In this document: positions 1 through 7,680 of the stretch, in pieces
How the letters are laid out: the number at the start of each line of letters is the position of its first letter
How positions within the stretch are numbered: position 1 is the stretch's first letter
Assembly (NCBI GenBank): GCA_045641345.1
Contig: JAZUGR010000007.1
Coordinates: 1-34,229 of the forward strand
Source: Cacconaster sp045641345
GTDB taxonomy: Bacteria; Bacteroidota; Bacteroidia; Bacteroidales; UBA932
Reading direction: 5' to 3'
Length of the DNA stretch: 34,229 nucleotides
Position numbers and translations under genes: made by a program
The notes under the pieces: generated by a model
What the model saw: only the letters and a program-made list of their open reading frames with translations
Told to the model about the DNA's origin: nothing
Databases searched by the model: none

Positions 1-2
1 GC

Positions 3-395
3 TATAACACGGGAGGAGCAGAAACGTTCGCTTTCACAGAGCAGGGCGTTGCTATGCTGGCAACTGTTCTCAGGAGCAGAAATGCGTCTGAAATGAGCAT
101 TGCCATTATGCGAGCCTTCGTTGCGATGCGCCGTTTTCTGGTTGCCAACGCTGATGTGTTCAAACGCATTGATTCTCTTGACCGCAGGCAGATGGAAACC
201 GAGCATAAACTTGATGCAGTTCTCAATCGTCTTGAAGACGGTACGATGAAGCCCAAGTGCGGAATATTCTTCGATGGCCAAACCTTCGACGCCTATGTTC
301 TCGTTTCTGACCTTATCAAGAGCGCAAAGAATCGCATTTCCCCGCAAGATATTCTATTGACATTTCCGAATCCCCCTCAAATTCTTTGCGATTGA
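3..395 (+). CDS. ORF6N-domain protein, C-terminal fragment (5' end outside the window, 3' end probably broken)
   Basis: The reading frame is open from the window edge; an internal ATG at 54 is not the true start, because the upstream codons read YNTGGAETFAFTEQGVAM, which continues the conserved FTEQGVAML motif of ORF6N/KilA-N-like proteins. That family is common on Bacteroidetes mobile elements and phages and is thought to bind DNA. After the core comes the usual helical stretch (LANADVFKRIDSLDRRQMETEHKLDAVLNR region) and then FDGQTFDAYVLVSDLIKSAKNRI. Family members normally continue with an ILIDNY-like segment and more than 100 further residues. Here the frame ends about 20 residues later in unrelated sequence, so the gene looks truncated or frameshifted. 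Family call is good; the broken end is inferred from memory of the family. Confidence 0.6.
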   Translation, partial: YNTGGAETFAFTEQGVAMLATVLRSRNASEMSIAIMRAFVAMRRFLVANADVFKRIDSLDRRQMETEHKLDAVLNRLEDGTMKPKCGIFFDGQTFDAYVLVSDLIKSAKNRISPQDILLTFPNPPQILCD

Positions 396-448
396 TTTTC
401 AATTTGCCTTCAATCATTTTTCCAAGCTCTCAGTGCAACAGGCAACCT

Positions 449-880
449 TCAGAGCCAGGCGACCATCTTTTCGAGGAAGGTGCGGTCGAGAGAGTCGAAT
501 GCGGAGAGTTCCCTGCTGTCGATGTCGAGCACGGCTACAGTCGTCCCGCCCTTTATGACGGGAACCACTATTTCGCTGCGCGACAGGCTGGAGCAGGCTA
601 TGTGGCCCGGGAACTTTTCGACATCGGGCACGATGATGGTCTCCCCCGCCTTCCACGCGCTGCCGCATACCCCTTTTCCGAAAGGGATGCGGGTGCAGGC
701 AATCGGGCCCTGGAACGGCCCCAGAACCAGTTCATCCCCGCATACACGGTAGAATCCCGTCCACCAGAAGCCGAACGCCTCGTGCAGCAGGGCGGAAAGA
801 TTGGCCATATTGGCAATCACGTCATCTTCGCCCCGAAGAAGCGACCGTACCTGGGGCAGTATCGTTTCATAATCTCTCAT
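449..880 (-). CDS. msrC: Free methionine-(R)-sulfoxide reductase (GAF-domain fRMsr)
   Basis: The 143-residue single GAF domain matches the length and order of the fRMsr family, which reduces free L-methionine-(R)-sulfoxide to methionine in the cytoplasm using thioredoxin. Diagnostic blocks are visible: WWTGFYRV, LVLGPFQGPIACTRIP, GKGVCGSAW, FPGHIAC, SRSEIVVPV and VLDIDS. The three redox cysteines of the family correspond to Cys62, Cys72 and Cys96. One oddity is Ser97 after Cys96, where many members have Asp. The start at 880 fits the family N terminus; the next Met (residue 25) would cut into the fold. A -7 promoter box lies only five bases upstream, so the transcript may be leaderless. Confidence 0.93.
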   Translation of the reverse strand: MRDYETILPQVRSLLRGEDDVIANMANLSALLHEAFGFWWTGFYRVCGDELVLGPFQGPIACTRIPFGKGVCGSAWKAGETIIVPDVEKFPGHIACSSLSRSEIVVPVIKGGTTVAVLDIDSRELSAFDSLDRTFLEKMVAWL

Positions 881-885
881 ATCGG

Positions 886-893
886 CAAATATA
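886..893 (-). promoter_or_regulatory. Bacteroidetes -7 promoter box TATATTTG for the fRMsr gene
   Basis: On the minus strand the box reads TATATTTG, a full match to TAnnTTTG. No clear -33 TTG lies about 19 bases further upstream. The expected start of transcription falls at or next to the ATG (880). Confidence 0.55.
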
Positions 894-915
894 AACAGTT
901 TCTACTAAAAGTTGC

Positions 916-923
916 TATTTTTG
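916..923 (+). promoter_or_regulatory. Bacteroidetes -7 promoter box TATTTTTG for the deaminase gene
   Basis: TATTTTTG matches TAnnTTTG and lies 20 bases before the ATG at 944, a normal leader length. It forms a divergent promoter pair with the box at 886-893. No convincing -33 element was seen. Confidence 0.55.
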
Positions 924-943
924 TAATACTGAAAGTTGAAGGT

Positions 944-1411
944 ATGGCAGCAAAGGAAAGATTCATGCAAATGGCCATAAACGAGGCCAGGGAAGGCATC
1001 CTCAAGCAGCACGGAGGGCCTTTCGGATCGGTGATAGTGAAAGACGGCGAAGTGGTCGGCAGAGGCCATAACTGCGTATTGAGGGACAACGACCCCACCT
1101 GCCACGGCGAAATTGCGGCAATCCGCGACGCATGCAGGAGGCTCGGCACCTTCGACCTGAAGGGATGCGAGCTCTACACCACCGGCGAACCGTGCCATAT
1201 GTGCCTGTGCGCCTGTATGTGGGCCAATATCGACAAGGTATATTACGGCTGCACCATCGGTGACAACGGGCGCATCGGATTCCGCGACGACAAGTTCAAC
1301 GACATATTCGGAGGCCGCGAAAAACTAGGCGGCTACCTCGTGGAGACAGACCGCGAAGCCTGCCTCAAACTGTTCGACGAATATGTCGGATTGCAGCACA
1401 AGACGTACTGA
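944..1411 (+). CDS. Guanine deaminase-like cytidine/deoxycytidylate deaminase family enzyme
   Basis: The 155-residue protein has the zinc-dependent deaminase signature: His54-Gly55-Glu56 (HGE, zinc ligand and proton shuttle) and PCHMC with Cys84 and Cys87 as the other zinc ligands. The region GPFGSVIVKDGEVVGRG and the later GFRDDKFNDIFG block resemble bacterial guanine deaminase GuaD, which converts guanine to xanthine; a tRNA adenosine deaminase or other purine/pterin deaminase cannot be excluded. The frame stays open far upstream (to about 386), but that part is antisense to the fRMsr gene. The ATG at 944 follows a good promoter box and gives the family N terminus, so it is the start chosen. 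Confidence 0.88.
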   Translation: MAAKERFMQMAINEAREGILKQHGGPFGSVIVKDGEVVGRGHNCVLRDNDPTCHGEIAAIRDACRRLGTFDLKGCELYTTGEPCHMCLCACMWANIDKVYYGCTIGDNGRIGFRDDKFNDIFGGREKLGGYLVETDREACLKLFDEYVGLQHKTY

Positions 1412-1441
1412 TCCGCTGATGAAATTTTACGTATCAGGTAT

Positions 1442-1465
1442 CACCGATTTTATTATAAAACGGAT
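1442..1465. terminator. Possible AT-rich hairpin between convergent genes
   Basis: CCG and CGG flank a TTTTA-TTA-TAAAA palindrome between the stops of the deaminase and the minus-strand C45-like gene. It is the only structure in this 53-base gap and could end transcription from both sides, but it is AT-rich and lacks a strong GC stem. Confidence 0.3.
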
Positions 1466-2583
1466 TAAAAATACCTTTTCAGATTGACTTCAGACCATCG
1501 TCCGAGGCACGGAACATGTATATACAGCGTGTAGTCAGCCGGTACGGCGACAATCTGATACCGGGTGAGGTTATGGAAAGGTCCGCCATCCTCAAGAGGA
1601 GCCGACATGATCTCCTCCATTGTTTCCACGTCGATGCCCCCTTTGTATTTCTCCGCCATCTTCAGCAGATTGGCCCTTCTGGTGATTGAATTCCAACTCG
1701 ACTCATCATTGGGAAGAGCGTAATCCCATTTTTTGCTGACATAATGGTTAGCGCTGGCCACGACTCCCCCGCAATCGGCCGAATCGCCCCTGTTCACACC
1801 TTCGTGGCACCATTCATAGATACGGGCCTCGTCCTTGTTGCACACACCTATTACGAATGATGCGGAACTTTGCGTGGTATTGAAGAAACTGTCCACCTCA
1901 TCCATCGTTTCCGCTTTCAGCAGAAGTTCGAGAAGGCGGCAGGTGCTTGGACACAGGTCCCAATGGATATCCCATCCGGCAGATGGCATACCATTGTTCA
2001 ATTCAAGGAAGAAACCCTTTTCATTGAAGCCGTTGACGCAATATATCTCACCCGCATATCCCACGATGGCAACCGCCATTCCGCAGTCGGGATGGAATAC
2101 GGTAACGATGATGTCCTTGTCGATTTCACCGAAACTGACCGCGTCGTAGTTGCGGCCGGCGACAAGTTTCCCGCCGGAATATTCACCCCGGGCGGCCATG
2201 AAGGAGCAGAAGAATGACCCTTCGGCATATTCCACTGCATTGCACAGCTTTACCCTTTCGAGGCCGATGTCGGAAGTCTCGCTCACACCGTCGAAAAATT
2301 CCTTTATATACTGCGGGGAGGCGGCGTATAGCCTCTCGGCAACGGCTGCGGCCGAATCCGCCTTTTCAACCCTGCCCGCGAGTTTCGAATCTATGTAGCC
2401 CAGGACATCCAGCATCTCCTTTCTGTTCAGCCGGCCATATTGACATCCCATCCGGTGCCACGTGCCGTAAAGGTTGACGACCTTCACCCCGTCGGCATAG
2501 CGGACGTTCCCCCTCCCGGGATTGCAGGCGCACAGTAACAGCGCAAGAATGCATATCAGGCCGGCCGGCCCCATCTTCTTCAT
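1465..2583 (-). CDS. Lipoprotein with C45 / acyl-transferase-like Ntn hydrolase fold
   Basis: A signal peptide ends in a lipobox-like LCAC (Cys20), so the protein is probably anchored to the envelope. The body looks like the C45 family (isopenicillin-N acyltransferase/choloylglycine-hydrolase relatives), Ntn hydrolases that cleave amide bonds with an N-terminal Cys freed by self-cleavage. Supporting motifs are FFCSFMAARG with candidate nucleophile Cys126, then VAGRNYD, followed by a GYAGEIYCVNGFNEKGFFLELNNG block typical of the fold and a late NHYVSKKW segment. The substrate cannot be read from the sequence. It sits 10 bases downstream of the BPL_N-type gene on the same strand and is probably co-transcribed with it. 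No TAnnTTTG box lies between them. Confidence 0.7.
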   Translation of the reverse strand: MKKMGPAGLICILALLLCACNPGRGNVRYADGVKVVNLYGTWHRMGCQYGRLNRKEMLDVLGYIDSKLAGRVEKADSAAAVAERLYAASPQYIKEFFDGVSETSDIGLERVKLCNAVEYAEGSFFCSFMAARGEYSGGKLVAGRNYDAVSFGEIDKDIIVTVFHPDCGMAVAIVGYAGEIYCVNGFNEKGFFLELNNGMPSAGWDIHWDLCPSTCRLLELLLKAETMDEVDSFFNTTQSSASFVIGVCNKDEARIYEWCHEGVNRGDSADCGGVVASANHYVSKKWDYALPNDESSWNSITRRANLLKMAEKYKGGIDVETMEEIMSAPLEDGGPFHNLTRYQIVAVPADYTLYIHVPCLGRWSEVNLKRYF

Positions 2584-2593
2584 GGTGGTTCCG

Positions 2594-3889
2594 CTATTTT
2601 ACGGTTGCCGTTATGACATATGGCACTCCGTTGAGAACGTCGGTCCTGCCACAGTACTGCTCGCCATATACGGTATCGACCGCATCGACGGTCGTGGCGC
2701 AGAATACCGAAATGAACATCCTGCCGGCAGAAGGTCTGTCGATGACAAGCGACTTGCCAATCCCCGTATTGACATTGAACCATCGGGCGTTGTCGTTGAA
2801 TGCAGGACCATCGGCAGCGGCATAGAGGAACAAATCGAAATCGTTGCGCCCGCTCACGCTGCACAAGTCAATCTTCAGGCTTGACGCACCCTCGGGCACG
2901 TCGATTGTGAAATGGTGGTACTGCCTGTCGCCTATAGCCGTGAAGTCAGGGTCATTGTCCGGAGTGAACTTGTCCATCCTCCTGGCCTCACCGCTCGAAA
3001 GAGAGCCCTTTATCCGCACAGCGCCCTGCCCCTCAAGGGCATACCTGAACATCGCCGTAAACATCTGAAGACGGTCGCCCGAGGCCATCCGCTCCGGATG
3101 CGACCCCGTAACAACGAGCCTCCCGCTCTTTTCAGAAGCCTTGTAGGCCCATGCGTTTATCGTTTTGTGTATGGACTTCTTCAACTTGAGAGTGTCGCCT
3201 ATATAGCGAAGCAGCACCTCCGTACCCTCGGGGAGATTCTTGTCGCTAATGTAGCATCCGCCGTTGTGACGCACGCTGTCGATTGTCATATCACCTCCGA
3301 AATCGTAATACCGCAGAAGCGGGGAACCATCTTCCACACTCAAGCCGGTCGCGGATTTGCTGAGACCTGTGTAAACCGCATAGCCGGGCCAGATGCCAAG
3401 ATACCATTCGTTATCGAACGGTCCGGCCTTCCTCACCGGGCCCCGCGAACAGAAGTAGGCTCCGGCGCAGGTACCCACATATGAGCCGCCGTTGGCGTAG
3501 AAAGTGCGTATATTCTCCAGGCCCTCCTTCGTAATGCTTTGCCCATGAGCTGTGGACTTGCCTCCGTTCACATATATGGCCTTGAACCTCGGCGAGCCGT
3601 CAGGGTAAAGAAGGATGCCGTTATTATCCATCGGGCTTCCGGCAAAGACAGCTTTCATCAGAGCCGACTCATACGGCGTGGGGGCGGTCTTCGTATTGCC
3701 CTCCTGGGTGCTTATCCTCTCCATACTGAGATTCAGCACACAGGCAGCCGGCAGGTCGGTGTAGGTGTTGAGTTTGACACCGCTGTCCATAAAGAGGTCC
3801 TTGTAAAAGCCGTCGGCGCGCCCCCGGGCCGATAAAAGTGCCCCGGATGCAAGCAGAGCGACAGTGAAGATCATTGAAAATCTTTTCAT
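2594..3889 (-). CDS. Secreted BPL_N-type (class I amidotransferase-like) protein with C-terminal pre-peptidase-like domain
   Basis: The start was set at 3889 (MKRFSMIFTV) because it gives a signal peptide; the frame is open for 49 more codons upstream but that part looks non-coding. The mature protein has a glutamine-amidotransferase-like core. YVNGG at about 106-110 and the nucleophile elbow GTCAGAYF (Cys141) match the BPL_N domain (N-terminal-like domain of biotin-protein ligase), and a VVTGSHPER block supplies a likely His. Residues from about 310 resemble a bacterial pre-peptidase C-terminal beta-sandwich (FTIDVPEGASSLKIDL, DFDLFLY, NTGIGKSLVI). The reaction is unknown. It is the first gene of a two-gene operon with the C45-like lipoprotein, so both may act on the same envelope or dietary amide substrate; this is inference. 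Confidence 0.68.
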   Translation of the reverse strand: MKRFSMIFTVALLASGALLSARGRADGFYKDLFMDSGVKLNTYTDLPAACVLNLSMERISTQEGNTKTAPTPYESALMKAVFAGSPMDNNGILLYPDGSPRFKAIYVNGGKSTAHGQSITKEGLENIRTFYANGGSYVGTCAGAYFCSRGPVRKAGPFDNEWYLGIWPGYAVYTGLSKSATGLSVEDGSPLLRYYDFGGDMTIDSVRHNGGCYISDKNLPEGTEVLLRYIGDTLKLKKSIHKTINAWAYKASEKSGRLVVTGSHPERMASGDRLQMFTAMFRYALEGQGAVRIKGSLSSGEARRMDKFTPDNDPDFTAIGDRQYHHFTIDVPEGASSLKIDLCSVSGRNDFDLFLYAAADGPAFNDNARWFNVNTGIGKSLVIDRPSAGRMFISVFCATTVDAVDTVYGEQYCGRTDVLNGVPYVITATVK

Positions 3890-4118
3890 TTCAAATTCCG
3901 ATATTTCAAGCAAGGTACGAATATTTTGAAAAACGTATATCAAAAACCGTATCGTTTGCCAAACGAGGCATGGATGCAAAGGAAAAGGCACTTGGGCATC
4001 TGCTTGGATCGGAGCCTGAAATCTCCCACGAATCAAGAAAAATCACGTACATACTGACATTGCCCGGCCGTCAGTGGGATCTCAAAGCGCACATATGATG
4101 ATTTCGGCGGAGAGATGC
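3890..4118. other. Intergenic stretch without a supported gene
   Basis: A plus-strand frame (3874-4098) exists but shows no domain and no start signal. A weak TACCTTGC on the minus strand at about 3912-3919 resembles, but does not match, TAnnTTTG and could belong to the BPL_N-type gene. Nothing else was seen. The boundary between GC-richer chromosome and the AT-richer operon falls here. Confidence 0.4.
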
Positions 4119-4152
4119 AAAAACGGCCACCGAAGTAATGCTCCGTGGCCGT
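4119..4152 (-). terminator. Intrinsic terminator of the minus-strand operon
   Basis: On the minus strand ACGGCCAC (4152-4145) pairs perfectly with GTGGCCGT (4130-4123) across a 14-base loop and is followed by a run of five T. It lies about 40 bases past the last stop codon (4191), as expected for the end of the operon. Confidence 0.8.
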
Positions 4153-4190
4153 AAAATTATTGCAGCAAGTGTGGTTCACCCTCCGAAAAC

Positions 4191-4226
4191 TCAATCTTTA
4201 CGAGTTATCGGAATGTGCTTGATTTC
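4191..4226 (-). repeat. 36-base direct repeat, copy 1 (C-terminal coding end of paralog 3)
   Basis: Identical base for base to 4718-4753. It includes the stop codon and the last 11 codons, encoding IKHIPITRKD. The rest of the two genes is clearly diverged, so identity here stands out. Confidence 0.95.
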
Positions 4227-4688
4227 AAGGAGTGCAATCCCGTAGGCCCTATCGCTTATTCCTCTGAACTGTAATCTCAATGTGGAGAATTCCGTTGCAT
4301 ATTCATTCACGTTATTGATTTTTATCCGCATAGCGACAGGCACTTCCGTCGGCAGCAGAGCGACTATATCTCCACTACCGTAAAGGTCCTTTTCTCCGCC
4401 AAATGTAATTGACATATTAGACCACTTATAAACATTGCCTTCGTCATCATATAAAAGAGTTTTATTACCGTTGCATGGTTCATTATACTCCAGACGCGGT
4501 GAAATCGCTTTGCCAGTATAATTTGTAAACACCAAGTCAATGATGGCTGAATTCCCGGTGGCGACACATCTCTTAAATGCCACTTCAACATCCGAGTAAA
4601 AATCCTCCCGGATTATTTTTGGTTGAGCGGATGAACAAAAGCCGACAAAAATCAGTGAAAGAGAAAGAAGTTTCAATAAATTTTTCAT
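4191..4688 (-). CDS. Small secreted protein, paralog 3 of a three-member family (last gene of operon)
   Basis: About 165 residues with a signal peptide (MKNLLKLLSLSLIFVGFCSSAQ); an ATG four codons earlier at 4700 is equally possible. The family is not recognised. The mature part looks like a small beta-rich domain: FKRCVATGN, IIDLVFTNYTG, LLYDDEGNVYKW, an EVPVAMRIKINNV block and YATEF. It is a clear paralog of the gene at 4718-5221 and of the broken gene at 9207-9696, sharing KRC, DDEG, IDNV/INNV-x-EYATEF and the tail IKHIPITRKD. Export to the periplasm, next to a cytoplasmic protease/ATPase operon, is unexpected. It may be a sensor, inhibitor or substrate of the system, but nothing in the sequence decides this. 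Confidence 0.75.
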   Translation of the reverse strand: MKNLLKLLSLSLIFVGFCSSAQPKIIREDFYSDVEVAFKRCVATGNSAIIDLVFTNYTGKAISPRLEYNEPCNGNKTLLYDDEGNVYKWSNMSITFGGEKDLYGSGDIVALLPTEVPVAMRIKINNVNEYATEFSTLRLQFRGISDRAYGIALLEIKHIPITRKD

Positions 4689-4717
4689 AGTCTGTAACAT
4701 TTAAAAATCCCGAATTG

Positions 4718-4753
4718 TCAATCTTTACGAGTTATCGGAATGTGCTTGATTTC
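4718..4753 (-). repeat. 36-base direct repeat, copy 2 (C-terminal coding end of paralog 2)
   Basis: Identical to 4191-4226; see that entry. The distance between copies equals one gene unit (527 bases), as expected for tandem duplication with later conversion or strong selection on the tail. Confidence 0.95.
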
Positions 4754-5221
4754 GACAATGCCGTACTCACACCATGTAAGTGCGTTTCTGAAAGGAATCT
4801 GCAATAAAAGAAATTCCGTTGCATACTCACTTACGTTGTCAATATCAATCCTCAATTTTACAGGTACCTCATTAGGAAGCATAGCTACAATCTCAGTATA
4901 CTGGGAAGCAATGCCTGTTTTGCCACCAAATGTTACTCGCAAACTTCCATCACACCATCTATACACATTCCCCTCATCATCATACAATAACGTAGCGGTG
5001 GAACTATTGTCGCGACATCCAGAATATGCTCTCGGCTCGAAGTTTTCTCCGCTATAATTTGTAATCATCAAATCAATAAACCCTGCACTTCCTGACACGA
5101 CACACCTTTTCAGTTCGACTTTTACATTAGGCCTGAATCCTTTGAGAGAAACTGTCGCCTGAGCGGCAGAGACTTGACATACACAGATAAATGCCGCAAG
5201 GCCAAAAATGAATTTTCTCAT
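4718..5221 (-). CDS. Small secreted protein, paralog 2 of a three-member family
   Basis: 167 residues with a signal peptide (MRKFIFGLAAFICVCQVSAAQA). Shared family blocks are VELKRCVVSGSAGFIDLMITNYSGENF, LLYDDEGNVYRWCDG, EVPVKLRIDIDNVSEYATEF and the C-terminal tail IKHIPITRKD. It has several extra cysteines (CRD, WCDG, TWCEYG) that could form disulfides in the periplasm. Its start overlaps the stop of the HEPN/protease gene by four bases (ATGA), so the two are translationally coupled and belong together. Family and function are not recognised. Confidence 0.78.
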   Translation of the reverse strand: MRKFIFGLAAFICVCQVSAAQATVSLKGFRPNVKVELKRCVVSGSAGFIDLMITNYSGENFEPRAYSGCRDNSSTATLLYDDEGNVYRWCDGSLRVTFGGKTGIASQYTEIVAMLPNEVPVKLRIDIDNVSEYATEFLLLQIPFRNALTWCEYGIVEIKHIPITRKD

Positions 5222-7680
5222 AACTTGTAGTATTTATTAATGATTTGGTATTTATCATCCATCTGCACGACAACGGAATAGTCGTATTCGGGGTTGCTCC
5301 CATCACAATAGAATGCACAATATCCTTTCCCGCCATCGGTTGATTCATATTTTTTGATAAGATTCAACCGCCTTGGCTCCACACCAATTTTGCGATAGAG
5401 CTTTTCCGATATGACATTATGAATGTCAGCCAGATTGCCATCAACCATTCCGCGTATTCTGTCAAGAAGCGATGATTGGCTTGAACCGTTTGCATCCGTT
5501 TGAGAATCATAGACCGTGGTAAAGGTGTATTCCCGTGAAAGCCTGGAGGCCTGCTCCTTTGAAACAATTGCTTCCGGGAGTTCCTCATCATAATCGGCAA
5601 TCGGTTTCAGATAAAGCAGCGGGTCTCCAAAAAGGTTGAATTCCAAAACCGTAGTTTCTATACAGCACGGAAAATCATTGGACGAATGACGCTTGATATA
5701 GATTTGTTTCGCCATCACCAAGGCCTCCCCGGCACTAACGCCTGCAAGAAGCAGTTTGCAGTAATACCGCAATACAATTTCTGCAGTCGTAGCCTTGAAA
5801 CATTCAGGGTTATCCCTCTCTTCGCCCTGAGGGTCAAAATTCCCATAGGCGCTCCTTGAAGCGCCCATAAACAGCAGAAGATTGCCATATATGCCTTTGA
5901 GCAGTGACGAGTCAGAGCGCTGATATCCTATAAACCTCGCACCGTAACAGCAGATTGCAGCGATGACCCTTGCCGCCGCCGCATCAAACAGCTTGGGTGT
6001 GAATGCCATAGGCATAAAATTACGCCGCTCATACCCCTGTCCGTAATAGTTCGGTTCCCCTCCGTTTCGGCTGCCGTGAAGTATGAATATCAGCATATCA
6101 GCATCTTGCTGCAGTTTTGTACAATGTTTGCGCTCATCAACATCCTGCGCGAGATCATACGCAGGGCTTATAATAAATCTCCCGTTGCTGTATGACTCGA
6201 TTTTGGGAGATTCATATAAAGGCATCCCATCCACCGTTGCCAACGCCACATTATGGCTCGACTCGCAAGCAGTCAAGAGAGGCGTGGTTTTCAAGTGGAT
6301 TCCTCCGTCAAGATGCGCACTCAATGAACGCGAAAGATAACCGGCGATATCATCCTCAAATCGAGTGGCCATATTACCGTCTTCCAGCGGAAGTCTGCCC
6401 ACATAAAACCGCGGCTTGGCCTGTGACATCCGTTCAAGCAGAATATCAAAAGGATCCAGACTGAAAAAGCTCGAATCATAGGCATATATCAAATCGGTAT
6501 CCACTGACTGCTCCGACTCTTCCAGCCGGTTTGCCCGCTTGAAAAGTGAATACGAAGGATTAAGCACTTGCGCCATCGGAATGACGTCATTCCCGCCTAT
6601 GATGAAAAGGCCTTGAGGATCCGCGCCATCCATATGGTTCGATTCGTAATAGCCGGTCAGAACTTTATGATACGCAATCCAGCTTCCTCCAGCCATCTCC
6701 ATATACTCCCGATAAGCGGGTTCGGAAACGTCGAGGATGCTGTACTCGATGCCAATTTCCCTGCATTTATAAACATACTCGCGAAGCACGGATTTGACGC
6801 TGTTCGACAATGAATGAAAATTCCCTTCGTCATCAACGACACGGTTATTCCCATAATATTTCTTGGCGAGACGATCGGTATCGGTAAAAATTATGCCGCG
6901 TTTGGTCGCCCTGCCGGATTGCCCGTGGGACCGATTCTCTGCTCCAAGTTCACGGAGAATGCTGTTGATATATTCTTCATCAATGATATAATTTCCGAAA
7001 GCTTTTGTCTTTGACAAATTGAGCTTGATCCTTATCAGTGCATCGATGTAATTGTTGAATAATGTCTGGAAATCATCATAGAATCGCAAGAATCCGTCTT
7101 TGCCAATAGCACTCGTATGGCTAATAGGATTACGAGCCTTTCTTATGTTATTAAGTTTATTATGGAATGTGTCTATGTCATCAAGATAATGCTCCAACTG
7201 TTTTCTTGACCTTTCAACCATCATGCAAATTGTACCAAGAGTTTGCTTATCTCTCCATTTGTTGTTTGGGTAATCTTCCAACCCACGGTACAGATCTTCA
7301 GGGAAAGTCTTCATCAAAGGGCATAAGGAGGCATTCAATTCAATTTCAAGCGCACAACATAGAGTATTTATCAATTGGGAATAATCCAAATCAGAATAAC
7401 CGAAAGATAAGGGCCTTCCTGTTTCTTTCAAATAAAGTTCCTGATATGTCCTTTCAAATGTGCCGATTTTGGTCTTGGTGAGATCCTCAAGGCGCTCGTC
7501 CACCTTCAGACGCGGCAATCCCTCCGGTGATGATGCCCTTTCAGCAGGAGCGGCATCCTTCGGCAAACTTGTCGAAGAAAGAATGGAATCGAGACGTTTG
7601 CCGATATCATCACTCGACTTTTGCACTTTGGCATTTATGTCTTCCTGCAATTTTGCCAGATAGCTATCAATATCCATCAT
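5218..7680 (-). CDS. Fusion of HEPN-like domain with gingipain/caspase-like (clan CD, C25-type) cysteine protease
   Basis: 820 residues, no signal peptide, so cytoplasmic. Residues 1-60 are a charged coil and linker. Residues about 95-225 form a helical domain with LINTLCCALEIELN and, at 183-188, RNPISH, the R-x4-H motif of HEPN domains (often metal-independent RNases in conflict systems). Residues about 255-700 match the clan CD/C25 fold: LFIIGGNDVIPMA, PRFYVGRLP, LLTACE, catalytic His in LIFILHGSRNGG (His535), catalytic Cys in AAICCYGARF (Cys577 or Cys578), GASRSAYG, AGVSAGEAL, and LFGDPLLYL, the usual end of C25 catalytic domains. A short C-terminal domain (about 740-820) is unassigned. 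Known C25 gingipains are secreted; this one is not. Its gene overlaps the AAA+ gene by 14 bases. I infer an effector with two possible activities, protein cleavage and RNA cleavage. Confidence 0.72.
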   Translation of the reverse strand: MMDIDSYLAKLQEDINAKVQKSSDDIGKRLDSILSSTSLPKDAAPAERASSPEGLPRLKVDERLEDLTKTKIGTFERTYQELYLKETGRPLSFGYSDLDYSQLINTLCCALEIELNASLCPLMKTFPEDLYRGLEDYPNNKWRDKQTLGTICMMVERSRKQLEHYLDDIDTFHNKLNNIRKARNPISHTSAIGKDGFLRFYDDFQTLFNNYIDALIRIKLNLSKTKAFGNYIIDEEYINSILRELGAENRSHGQSGRATKRGIIFTDTDRLAKKYYGNNRVVDDEGNFHSLSNSVKSVLREYVYKCREIGIEYSILDVSEPAYREYMEMAGGSWIAYHKVLTGYYESNHMDGADPQGLFIIGGNDVIPMAQVLNPSYSLFKRANRLEESEQSVDTDLIYAYDSSFFSLDPFDILLERMSQAKPRFYVGRLPLEDGNMATRFEDDIAGYLSRSLSAHLDGGIHLKTTPLLTACESSHNVALATVDGMPLYESPKIESYSNGRFIISPAYDLAQDVDERKHCTKLQQDADMLIFILHGSRNGGEPNYYGQGYERRNFMPMAFTPKLFDAAAARVIAAICCYGARFIGYQRSDSSLLKGIYGNLLLFMGASRSAYGNFDPQGEERDNPECFKATTAEIVLRYYCKLLLAGVSAGEALVMAKQIYIKRHSSNDFPCCIETTVLEFNLFGDPLLYLKPIADYDEELPEAIVSKEQASRLSREYTFTTVYDSQTDANGSSQSSLLDRIRGMVDGNLADIHNVISEKLYRKIGVEPRRLNLIKKYESTDGGKGYCAFYCDGSNPEYDYSVVVQMDDKYQIINKYYKL

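Noticed and set aside
386..943. Upstream extension of the deaminase frame
   Set aside because: It is antisense to the fRMsr gene and precedes the promoter at 916-923; the deaminase fold begins at 944.
3874..4098. 74-codon plus-strand frame in the gap after the BPL_N-type gene
   Set aside because: No similarity or start context, and it begins inside the signal-peptide coding region of the opposite gene.
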